Of a DNA stretch of 64,000 bases, positions 47,044 to 56,687 are shown piece after piece; position 1 is the stretch's first letter; each line of letters begins with the position of its first letter. The stretch covers positions 186,001 through 250,000 of the forward strand of contig WAEK01000019.1 of the NCBI GenBank assembly GCA_011634665.1, given 5' to 3'. A program made the position numbers and the translations under genes. The notes beneath the pieces are model-generated. The model was not told where the DNA came from, made no database searches, and worked only from the letters and a program-made list of their open reading frames with translations. This stretch comes from Mortierella sp. BCC40632 (Eukaryota; Mortierellomycota; Mortierellomycetes; Mortierellales; Mortierellaceae).

Positions 47044-50000
47044 TCAAAGAGATATTTGACACTGAAGATCAAACAGCGCCTGAGCTCCGTTCTCACTGAT
47101 CGAGTTGTACCCTATGTCCAAAAAGGTCAGAGTCGAGTTGGACTTGAGAGCCTTAGACAACGCTCGAGCTCCGTTGTCACCAATCGAGTTGTTCTCCAAG
47201 TTCAAAGAGGTCAGAGTCGAGTTGAACTTGAGTGCCTTAGACAACGCTTGAGCTCCTTTGTCACCAATCGAGTTGTTCTCCAAGTTCAAAGCGGCTAGAG
47301 TTGAGTTAGAATTGAGTGCCTCAGAGAGTGCCTGAACTCCGTTATCGCCAATTGAGTTGTCCTCAAAGCTCAAAGAGGTCAGAGTCGAGTTGGACTTGAG
47401 TGCCTCAGACAGCGCCTGAGCTCCATAGGATCCGATCGAGTTGTACCTCAAGTTCAAAGAGATCAAAGTCGAGTTGGACTTGAGCGCCTCAGACAGGACC
47501 TGAGCTCCATTATCTCCGATCGAGTTCCCCCACAAGCTCAAAGTGGTCAGAGTCGAGTTGGCCTTGAGTGCCTCAGAAAGTGCTTTAGCTCCATTGTCAC
47601 TGATCGAGCTGTACTCTAAGTTCAGAGTAGTCAGAGTCGAGTTGGACTTGAGTGTCTCAGAGAGTGCCTGAACACCGCTGTCACCGATAGAGTTGTTCCC
47701 CAAGTTCAAAAAGGTCAGAGTCGAGTTGGATTTGAGTGCCTCAGAGAGCACTTGAGCTCCGTTTTCACCAATCGAGTTGCTCCCCAAGTCCAAAGTAATC
47801 AGAGCTGAGTTGGATTTGAGCGCCTTAGACAAAGCCTGAGCTCCATTGTCACCTATCGAGTTGTGCCTCAAGTCCAAAGTGGTCAGAGTCGAGTTGGATT
47901 TAAGTGCTTCAGATAGCACCTGAGCCTCGATGACGCCGATTAAGTTTTCCTCCAGGTTCAAAGAAGTCAGAGTCGAGTTGGCCTTGAGTGCCTCTGCTAG
48001 TAGTCCAAATTTCTTCCTTCCTATCTTAAAACCTTGCAACTCACAGGATACCTTGCATGCCTTAGTAGTGTTATCCCAAGGGGACTTGAGAAGATCGATG
48101 CACTTTTCTGACAGTGCAATATGAAGTTGTTTCATAAAAGGAAGATCTCTGATGCGGGAAATGGAGTCATTTGTCGTGGATGTCGAAAATAGTTTCTCAG
48201 TAACACCTGTCCGAAACTCTTGGATATCAAGTCGAAGATTCCACACTGTTACGTTTTGAAGTGCCTTCTCTAATCCCTCTAGATCGCGTTTCGTGCACTC
48301 CCATTTGAATGTCACATCAAGTTCGAAGACTCCTGTAGCATTGCTGAGGGCCTTGTAAAACTCCTCAGAGGATATCCTAGACTTTAGATCTATCTTGATT
48401 TTTCCGAGCTGCTCATCATATTCTCCACGAGCCAACTCGACCACATTGCGGAGATTCTTGGAGTACATCTCTTGATAGCCTGATTGATAGTGGTCGCGGC
48501 AGACCCATTTAACATGACCCTCAGACGTCGTCATTCGATAGAGATTCCCAAGGAGGTTCTCCTCCTCCGAGGTCTTCAAGAATGATCCAAGCTGCCGTAG
48601 CTCGACTCCCTCCAGACCCTTGGCATCTCTCAGATAGTTGATCAGGGTTTGGTGTGTCATTTCTGTCTGTGATCGATTGCCGATGAGCTGCTCTGAAGAT
48701 AATGCTTGAAGTTTGGTGACTTGAGTATTGATACACTCGAGCGAGTAGTTGATCCCTGCCGTAATCGTCTCGACAGATTGTTGGATATTGTCAGCCAGAT
48801 CGGCGATCCTAAGACTATCCAGAGCTGGCACAGCATGGCCAGCAACACTTGTAGCAAACTTGATCATCTCCAGCATCAACAAGAGAAAAAGGCCCATATT
48901 TCGTGAAAAATCTGGTTGGTTCACGGAGAACGTATCCATCGTGTTTGGATAGATGAGGGTGGTGTGGTGTCGACATCTTGCTGTTTTCAGACTCGGTATG
49001 CTTGCCGCACTCACAAATGAAGTAAAGCCGGAACTTTGTTCTGAACCAGCTGGCAGGATTGAACTGTGTTGACTCTTCAGGATCAGGCAACACAATAAAC
49101 AGCCGAGGAATTGGATACTCGGCCAGTTCCAACTGTTGTGTCAGGATGGCCTCGGCTTTACTCTGGATCAAAATCAATCGGTCATTCATCTGCTTCAGCA
49201 TCTCGAACATCTCCTGAACACTCTGTTGAGTTGAGGCACCTTGATCGTGAAGTCTTTGTAACATATCAATAGATGTCTTTTGATAACCAGAGGTGGGTTC
49301 CCATTCCAGAGTCAACTTTGAAGAGATCAGTGACGAGAGTGCCTCGTGGGTCAATGGTTCTCCAGACTTGCGAGCCTTTTCGATGGCGGCAGCTGCTGAA
49401 AGGAACTGATCCTGGATGTGAATTGTGTTTCCTCTGGCTAGATTTCTTTTTCGTGGCTCAGTAGTTGCGAGCAGCTCTGTAGCAGGGGTATGGCCAGATG
49501 CAGGTTCTACTGGTATTGTGGCGGAGGCCATTGGATGGTTGCGATTAAACTCATTGGAGCCATGACAATCAGATCCAGTTGGTTCTCTTGAGACAGCCGG
49601 AACGTCCGTATTGGCTTGATTGGTGGTAGAAAACAAAATAACGTCCAGGACTACACCTGGGTAATACTTGATACAGTGAGGCTCGATTCTGAAAGAATAA
49701 GTTTTTGCTGATCAGTCTGACTATCCTTTCCTTGTCTCATTCCTGTCATAAATTGAGCGAACACTTGCACTATCTTCTATTACCTGGCTCGGTTCGAGTC
49801 TCTAAGTTTCTTAACAAGGGAACCACAGCTTTTGAGGCACTGAACTCCTGGAAAGACTTGCACAATGTCGTCCCAATAAATAACCTTCTGTCCATCAATG
49901 GTATCAACTTCGATGGTTTCGATGTCATCTGTCCCCAAAATGCGAAACAATTGAGACTCCTCCATATTTTCGTTCTAAATAACTACAGTATAGGTGAACA

Positions 50001-50400
50001 GAAGGGATGGACGGAAGGGTGACAGATGAGTGCGAGGATTAGAAATGAAGGGGAGCTTGTGGGCGAGAGTGAAAGCGAGGAAGGGGTGAGAGTGATAGAT
50101 GAGGAGTAGATGAAAAAGTCGAGCCTGAGATTTTTCTCGAGTCTTTGGCGGTGTATCTCATCATGTGCACATGCTTATGTGACAGACAATTTTTTAAGGG
50201 ACCTGAGGAAGGAGTCTGTCAACAATGGACAGAGTGCCCCTTTGTTCACTGGAGATATTGCACCAATCACTTTAGCAGCTTTGTTGCTGAGCCTTCGCCT
50301 TCTAAGAAACCCAAGACCGGTAACAACCACGGCTGATCTCAGTCATCGTGTCCGCTTTGAATCTTGGCATCCGCTACTCTCAGAACGAAAATAACAAAAA
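46870..50400. repeat. Tandem segmental duplication, partial unit 3
   Basis: Contains LRR copy 3 and its upstream flank (50,110-50,400 resembles 41,030-41,230) but no synthetase or methyltransferase. The array ends before the HAC1 gene. Confidence 0.75.
47044..49965 (-). pseudogene. LRR protein copy 3, one-base frameshift, eleven LRRs
   Basis: Exon 1 is 49784-49965, intron 49689-49783, exon 2 49688-47044. Nearly identical to copy 2 over about 48,000-49,270, while the linker after the N-terminal module (about 49,400-49,630) has diverged. At about 48,886-48,891 it has five A where copy 2 has four, which shifts the frame after REPTRFFTKYGPF and stops translation at 48815 (351 residues). The other frame is open from 49095 to 47044 and carries the rest of the protein, including eleven consecutive 28-residue RI-type LRRs, the longest array of the three. 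Because the lesion is a homopolymer length change it may be a sequencing error, in which case this would be the most complete copy. Expression or read data would decide. Confidence 0.85.
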
Positions 50401-51232
50401 GAGGCCATGGTGCCTAGAGTTATGTCAGAGGTACTTTGTGCTTCACATGAGAGAAATAGGAAAATGGGTGTTTGAGTTGTCAACGTCGTGTCAACTAGCT
50501 AGCGTGTGACTCCAACATACTAGAATGGACATCCTTGTTCGTTTGTGAATAGATTTGTTCAACAAAACTAGGTCAGAAATGAACGGTTATGCATGTGTAA
50601 GACCGGCTTAAGATCCAATCTCCTGGAAGAACCAGTGGCTGGAGACACCCTCAGCTAAAATTAAGAAGTCGATGGCAGATGGAGCAGCTGGAAATACACC
50701 TGTCAGTTGGATGAGAACAGCATATCATGTGTGTTGACTGTTTATGAAAGCATCAAACATAAAGTATTTCGGGGAGTTTTTTTTTCAGTTGAACGATTAT
50801 GGCTGTGGAATCATCCAGGAAAAAAAAAGGTTTATGGACTAGGGATTCATAAAATGAACTTCACAGATTCACATAACATATAGTAAACAAAAACCACTTC
50901 CGTAAGATGAGACTGAGAGGGTTTCGCGAACGAAACGATGTATTATATAATGATACAGAGGAAGAAAAAAGCAAAAGAAAAAAAAAACGAGGATGGATAG
51001 GGGTGCGAGTGGGTGAGGATGGAAAGAGAAAATACACGAAAATAAGAGTAAACAACTAGACATTAAAAAAAAAAAAGCAGAGCTAGAAAAACACAAATGT
51101 TCAAACTAAACTAGTAAAAGCAGGTAAAAAGCAAAGAAGAAAATGTTCTTGAGAATTAAACAACAAGCAAGGAAGGTGAGGACAATATAAAAAAAATTAG
51201 GGTCCAGTCACCTATGCTTGAATATGCTTCAG
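49966..51232. other. Intergenic between LRR copy 3 and HAC1
   Basis: No gene. The left part to about 50,400 belongs to the duplicated locus. The right part is A-rich on the + strand (50,880-51,200), which is T-rich in the sense of the HAC1 gene, and probably holds its 3' UTR and terminator. Confidence 0.5.
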
Positions 51233-52897
51233 TCAAGTGTCCTTCACACTCAACAGAAGCGCCTTCACCAAAATTCGTCGGGCCATATCTTTGCGGCCTT
51301 GACGGAATTCTGTTACAATCTCTTCAATCACCAACGGATTCAAACTGGTAATGAGGTTCTTTGAGGTGCTCGACTTGAACTTGGACGTCGTTGAGGGTTG
51401 CAGGCGTTTGGGACCACGCTCTCTCATCTCCTGCCTAGATAGACATGAAGGCCGAAGGAGTCGACGCCTCGAAAAGAGGTGTGGTCGTCGAACAAAAGAA
51501 AGCGCTACCTGCTGCAGCTGCCGTTCCTGTGGAGATAGACGGCTGCTGCTGTTGCTGCTGTTGTTGCAGTTCAATCGCGGTCCAGTCGAGATCAAGAAAA
51601 GAGTCGAAAAGTTCAGCATCAGCTGGGGCAGCAACAGATGGCTCATCGCGTAGAGAAGCATCGTGTGCAGCATAGCCAGCTGAGGGGCCCGTGTTGGAGA
51701 GGAGGCCGCTACAGAGGAGGAGAGCGTCAAGGCCGGATGCTCCCTGGGGGTGCAAAAGGGCCGACAGCAGATCTCCGTCCTGATCTGAGCTGCACTCGGA
51801 TCCAAACAAGGGGCTGAGTCCTTGCTCGATATCTTGTTCTTGGTCACCAAAAAGTTCGTCATCGTCATCGAATGAAGTCGTCGGCGTTGATTGAAGGCTG
51901 GAGATGCTGCCTTCAAAGAGTTGCTGAAAAGGCTTCTCTTGGTTGGAACCGGCCTCTGCTGCTGAGAGTTGGTCAAGTCGCCCCGTCGAAAGGGCTTCTT
52001 GTCCTCCTTTGCCAGTGCTGCAGACTGGTGATGTTCATTGAAAAGAAGCAAAGCAAGAAGAACCATGGTCAGATATATACTTCTACTATTGAATTATTAG
52101 CCAGCAAAAAGAAAAAATAGCGAAAAAGAAAAAGATAGCGGCTTTACCTGGCAAAAGCCGGTTCCGGATTCGTTGTTGGTTTGCTTTTCGGGTGCAAGTG
52201 CTAGCTGTTGCTGCATCTGTGCAAACTGTGCCATGAGGGTTTCGAGCCGTTGAGAAAGTACTAGGTTGTCATCTTCGACTGACTTGAGTCGCTTCAACAA
52301 CTGTACATTCTCGTCTTGGAGACTTTGGTTCGAAGCCTCGATGTCGGCCACATACTTTCTCTTCTTGTCCCTAGATTCCTGAGCGGCAGCGCGGTTACGA
52401 AGGACTCGCTCGCGCGCCTTGGCCTCTTTATCCGCAGGGTCAGCATTAGATCGTCTCCGGGGGGTCGAAGACTCTGCTGAGGCATCGGCGGTCTGGCTCT
52501 TGGCCTTGCGTGCGGTAGCCCTCACTCGGGGCGTAGGAACAGCAAGAGTCTTTAGCTGGGGCGACTCAAGCTTGAGAACCAAGGGGCTGATAGAAGGAGA
52601 GGAAGTGGTGGCGGCGACGGCAATGATGCTGGGGTCGGCAAGAAGGGCACAGTTTGAGGTGATGGATGTAGCAGCGGAAGGGGCGGCAACATCCATCAGC
52701 TGGCTCAGCATGTCGAGCTGGAGTGCCTCTGTGGTAGAGGGCGCGGGTGATGGAGCGGGGGAGGGGGTTGCAGACAGGGCTGTCACTAATGCCTCGCTGT
52801 CCAGGTCTGCGGTGGACACTTCGCTGTCAAAGGGAGCATCAGCTGAAGAGGCATGGGCCATCATGTGCGGCTGTGGGGAGTGCGTAGTCGAGAACAT
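51233..52897 (-). CDS. HAC1: HAC1/XBP1-type bZIP factor of the unfolded protein response
   Basis: Transcription factor that induces ER chaperone genes when Ire1 splices its mRNA. Exon 1 (52148-52897) gives 250 residues: a Ser/Pro/Ala-rich N-terminus, then the bZIP. The basic region is KEAKARERVLRNRAAAQESRDKKR split around Asn168-Arg176 (the N-x7-R signature), followed by a leucine zipper to about residue 222. A normal 123-base intron (52025-52147, gtaaag...caccag) follows. If only this is removed, the frame continues to 51233 and ends SVKDT: 513 residues, the unspliced form. If the 59-nt Ire1-type intron (51962-52020) is also removed, the frame switches to an acidic tail (TPTTSFDDDDELFGDQEQDIEQG, FDSFLDLDWTAIEL) ending at 51435: 426 residues, the likely active form. 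The extreme 3' frame (51233-about 51420) looks protein-like, so a further small intron joining the acidic tail to it is possible. Confidence 0.88.
51962..52020 (-). promoter_or_regulatory. Ire1-type non-conventional intron in HAC1 mRNA (59 nt)
   Basis: Both borders are 7-nt loops of the Ire1 consensus CNG|CNGN on stems. The 5' border loop is CTG|CAGC (52023-52017) with 3' stem arm ACTGGC (52016-52011); after removal of the preceding normal intron its 5' arm is GCCAG from the end of exon 1 plus T52024, a perfect 6-bp stem. The 3' border loop is CAG|CAGC on the stem CTCT/AGAG (51954-51968). Cutting after each third loop base removes 59 nt (not a multiple of 3) and joins G to CA, landing exactly in the acidic open frame. 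There is no GT-AG at the borders. Confidence 0.85.
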
Positions 52898-52930
52898 GAT
52901 GGCCCGGACAGAGAGCGAGAACTATGAAGC

Positions 52931-52938
52931 TTTATAAA
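52931..52938 (-). promoter_or_regulatory. TATA-like element of HAC1
   Basis: tttataaa, 34 bases before the HAC1 start codon; it reads the same on both strands. The close spacing suggests a very short leader, or a start further upstream. Confidence 0.4.
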
Positions 52939-52974
52939 TGCGGAGGAGAGTGTGGGGGTGCAGAAGCGGGTGCT

Positions 52975-53204
52975 ACGTGGCAGTAGTAGAGCAGCAGGTG
53001 GTGGGCAGGTAAGCAAGAGAGAGAGAGAGAAAGAGAGATTCGTGGCGCAAGGATGCGAGTTCAGCGTGTTGGTGATGGAGAGGAAAGAAAGAGAGAGATC
53101 GGGCCGACGTCGGCTCCCTTTTAGGTCTCTCTGGACGGGAGGCGGTGCGGTGACTTTGCTACGCCTAGCGCTATTGCAGCTCCTCACACATTTGCAACGT
53201 GGCA
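52975..53204 (-). promoter_or_regulatory. ACGT-core motifs upstream of HAC1
   Basis: Two copies of ACGTGGCA (52975-52982 and 53197-53204), in gene sense TGCCACGT, and a perfect 12-base palindrome GCCGACGTCGGC (53103-53114). ACGTG cores are bound by bZIP factors, including XBP1/HAC1-type proteins, so autoregulation is a reasonable inference but not shown. Confidence 0.4.
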
Positions 53205-53847
53205 CCTTCTGCGCCTGACATAAAATTAGGATGTTCTGGCCAGAAATGCCAAGCCCTCGTGCCCGCAGTCATGGAACGTACGGAGTGTCGTACGTAGGGA
53301 GCGTTCGAGACGTTTCCTGTTGGGCTGTGGAAAAAGAGAGAGAGAGAGAAGAAGAGAGAGAGAGAAAGCGAAATGAGCACTTTTTTGCCACCGCTCCGTG
53401 CTCTGCCGTAACCTAGCAGCCTAGGAAAGTCGCCGATCGACTTTGCCGGTGTCAGTGACACCCAATTGTACGACTGGGCAAAGCAGCTCTCGATACGAAT
53501 AGATATCATTAAGAGCACAGTCGATGAACACAAAAATACCAATTCCACTCCACTCTAGATAGGGTTTTCTTAAGAGAATATCGTAGACTTCTCAAGCGCA
53601 TCTACTATTTTTTATTGAATGGGTTTTGTGCTGGCATTGAGGTGACTTAGGAGATGTGGGGAGTTAAGAGAAATAGGCTAGAGAAAGAAAGAGCTCGCCT
53701 TGGAGATTGAGGGGTTCAAAAGGCTTTTTGGTATTCACAATGCAATGGGATCAACAGTGACAGTGGGTATTTGTCGAGAAGTGTCTGAGGCTCTTCCAAA
53801 GCACTTTGAGCTGCTACAGGAGATCCTGTCTTAGATCGACTCCAACT
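53205..53847. other. Intergenic between HAC1 upstream region and small secreted peptide
   Basis: No gene supported. A short GA-rich tract lies at 53335-53370. The 125-codon minus-strand frame across 53171-53548 crosses that tract and shows no recognisable protein. Confidence 0.45.
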
Positions 53848-54048
53848 TTAGTTGCCATGGTCTTTAGGTCCACCTCCAGTTTGACTGGCCTGGCCACTGT
53901 CGAACTCACTATCTCTACCTCCTCCAAAGCTGAAGCCTGCTCGTTTGTCAAAATTGGGAGGCGTGGTGGGTGCCGCGAGGGCTTGAGGTGTTGCCAGCAG
54001 AATGACAAGTGATGCTGCAAAAATGGCGACGGTTGTCGAGACACGCAT
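53848..54048 (-). CDS. Small secreted peptide precursor with Kex2-type site
   Basis: 66 residues from MRVSTTVAIF. An in-frame ATG nine codons upstream (54075, MRPKKKYST) would give a 75-residue form with a basic N-terminus. The start carries a strong signal peptide (AIFAASLVILLATPQALA, cleavage likely before APTTPP), a short propeptide ending in the dibasic Lys-Arg (NFDKR), and then a 30-residue Gly/Ser/Asp-rich peptide without cysteine, ending GPKDHGN. This layout is that of Kex2-processed secreted peptides. Its role is unknown; it has no sequence hallmark of a known fungal pheromone (no CaaX end, no repeated peptide). Confidence 0.7.
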   Translation of the reverse strand: MRVSTTVAIFAASLVILLATPQALAAPTTPPNFDKRAGFSFGGGRDSEFDSGQASQTGGGPKDHGN

Positions 54049-56687
54049 GGTGGAGTATTTCTTTTTAGGTCGCAAAGCGTGGAGAGGGGTAGGGCGGACT
54101 AGGTAAGGAAGACAAGCAAAAAACTGAAGAAAGAAAAGGAGGGAGCGAGCAATTTAAGGAAAAGAAAGAGAGAGAAAGCGAAAGAGAGAAAGAGAGCGAA
54201 AAAGCGAGAAGAAGCGGAGGGAAGGGGCGCAGGGCAAAAAGAAAGGACAACTGTCTATGGTTCAAGGAGCACCCCCTTACCAACTTGAAAAGGATGACTT
54301 GAGGCCCTTTTGCCCCAATATTGCATGAAAAGGAGCATGATTACTGGATAGTTCATGGATGAGAGAGTGGGTGCAGGGGCTAGCGGCTCTTCTCAAGCAA
54401 GAGCCCCCCAATCTACAGTAGCGTTGACTGACCGCGTGCTTGAACCTCTGGTGTCTTGGACTTTAAAATTACAGGGCCATTCTGTCACTTTGATCATGCA
54501 TCACTCCATACAATTGCGTACGCCCTTGAGCGTTCCAGAAGTGACGGCTACTTGTATTTCTTGAGTTGCTGGACAACCGTCGTGGCCATGCTGTATCTAG
54601 CCCAATAGTTCTGGTCAAGCGAACCACATCTAGCTTGCTCCCAGGTAACCCAGTCATTTTTAACTTATCATGATGCTCTTAGATTCGTTGACCCGATACA
54701 CGAGCAAGAATACGGATCACAGGCCAACTGTTTCACACCAATTTGAACTGGAAGAACGATCCTTATTTTTTTTTCTTGTTGAGACTGGAGGTATCCTCTC
54801 CAATAGTATGGAAAAAATGAACGAAGCCTGGCTATTTCAAAGCCCTAAGACCCGTAGAATGTTCTCAAAAAGTTGTCGACAGAAAGAGCTGAATGGAAAA
54901 ACAGACTGCCTAAGGATATCGTATTAGCTCTTCATGTTGTTCCCCAACCCGTCTGCAGAGTATCGCCTCTCTGATTTTAAAATTTTGTTCATTGTCACTC
55001 TACTTCCGGTAACCCACACCTGTTCCAAGTCGAGCAAAATCCATGGGGCAGCTGTTGCCGCACATTTCGTCTTGGGAGTCAGTTCATCCCATCCACCTTT
55101 GTAGGTCCACTGCCTTCAAAATGGCTCTCCCATGTTTCAAGTAGTATACCTGAATCTTTATTTGGTACCTATCAAAAGGTAGTGTGTCGCCGATCACATA
55201 CTTTCCAACCCAAAGGTTATACAGAATCAGGACGTCATTTCAGGCTTGCCTTCTAAAAGCCATTCAAGCATAACAAAAGGTAGAGGTGAGATATTTAAGA
55301 AAAGTAGATGCTGGATAGAGGGTCCTGGGCAATGATCAAAGACTGAGTCACTTGCGGAGGGTCATTATTGTTGATCAAGACACAGGTGGTGTCAGCGAGT
55401 CATGCAAACAACGGTTCTAGTTAGATCCCTCTTACATTGTAGATGGAGTAAGGGTTGCAAAGAGCAATGCTGAGAACTTTGATGACAGCGAAGGTCTTCG
55501 CACTTTTTGAAAGAGCATCACTGAATGAGATTGAGCTGAATCAAGAATGCTCTGGGATTCCATCCTGGCTTTCTAATAGACTATAAAGCATACGCGGAGG
55601 AAATTTAAGGCTATCCAATCCTTATGGCGACTATTTTATTCTAATTTCTTGCTTCATAGGGAGGTCACTAGCGAACACCATGCTCCCAGCCTTACACAGC
55701 CTCAATCACAGCGTTCAGTCATTGTCGCACTGGAGCTCAATAAATTGAGCACCCCTAGTGTAATGCTTGGTATGGGGTATCGTAAAAGAAAATAGGCGCC
55801 TTTGGGTATAGTCGCAGGTATACAGCACCTTTTGGCTTTCTATTGTATACTGCACCAATACTATTTGAGAAACCTCTCTTCGTCTCTTGCATCGTTTGTT
55901 TTCGTTCTCTCTGATAACCCCTTTTCGCCCCTACTTTTCTTGGATATCGGGTCTCTCCCTTATACCCTTCCCATCCTCCTTACTTTTCTTAGATCCCCTC
56001 TCCTTCAAATCTAGTAGGCTGAGCAGCCAATGAGTACATCGGTCACCTAGACTCGTTTGTGGCTGATAGATCTCCTACCCATCCCGCCGATAGGCGTGAC
56101 AACTTTCTCCTAGCGAATAATCTAGGCTTAAGTAACAACAACAAAACATTCTCCTCTCACTACAATTGCTGTACCTTATCGGTCTCATTCTACTGGTTCC
56201 CCTCCCCAAGTTAATGACGAAGAACATCAACATCACACTTCTTTTCTAGTCGCTTGGAAAAGCTTGACCAAGTTCGGAAAGAGGTAGTGGAGAGAAGAAT
56301 AGGTGGCTCAGGCGATTTCGCATCTTGAAAAAAAAGGACAGACGATTTGGAGAGAGCATCTGCCTTTTTGCCGTACTCGTCTTGTATCTGATGCTATTGC
56401 TTACCGGACGTTGCCGAATAAACCAACCCAGGCCGTTCACCATCTCAATACAATTGTCCCCTCCAACATTAGGAGCCTTTGCAAGCTGTCATTTCCCTAC
56501 TGAAGTTTCAAAACATCCCAGTCCTCACAGTTCTACAAGGATGCTTTTTATGCTGATCGAGGGCATTACTGATTACTGTGCTTATGAGTGAGAGTGTGAG
56601 AGAGAAAAAAAGAAAGAAAGAAAGAAAGAAAGAAAGAAGGGGGAGGAGGGGAAGGCTCTAATTGAAGTCTATCAAATAATAGAATAA
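54049..56687. other. Intergenic region, no gene seen
   Basis: Starts with GA-rich DNA (to about 54,250), which is the CT-rich leader of the secreted peptide gene. The remaining 2.4 kb has mixed composition, no open frame over about 90 codons and no recognisable protein, RNA gene or terminal repeats. Confidence 0.5.

Noticed and set aside
52011..52030. Reading HAC1 as an ordinary two-exon gene with a simple GT-AG intron only
   Set aside because: That frame skips the strongly acidic frame and ignores the two Ire1-type loops; it probably represents only the unspliced mRNA form.
52089..52148. CCGCTAT loop just inside the HAC1 normal intron considered as the Ire1 5' site
   Set aside because: It has A instead of the required G at the sixth loop position, and joining it to either downstream site gives an early stop.
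51351..52937. + strand open frames across the HAC1 gene
   Set aside because: Antisense to the bZIP and activation-domain exons; no family resemblance.
54355..56591. Short frames in the 54.3-56.6 kb gap
   Set aside because: All under 90 codons with no recognisable sequence; nothing supports a gene or a transposon remnant.
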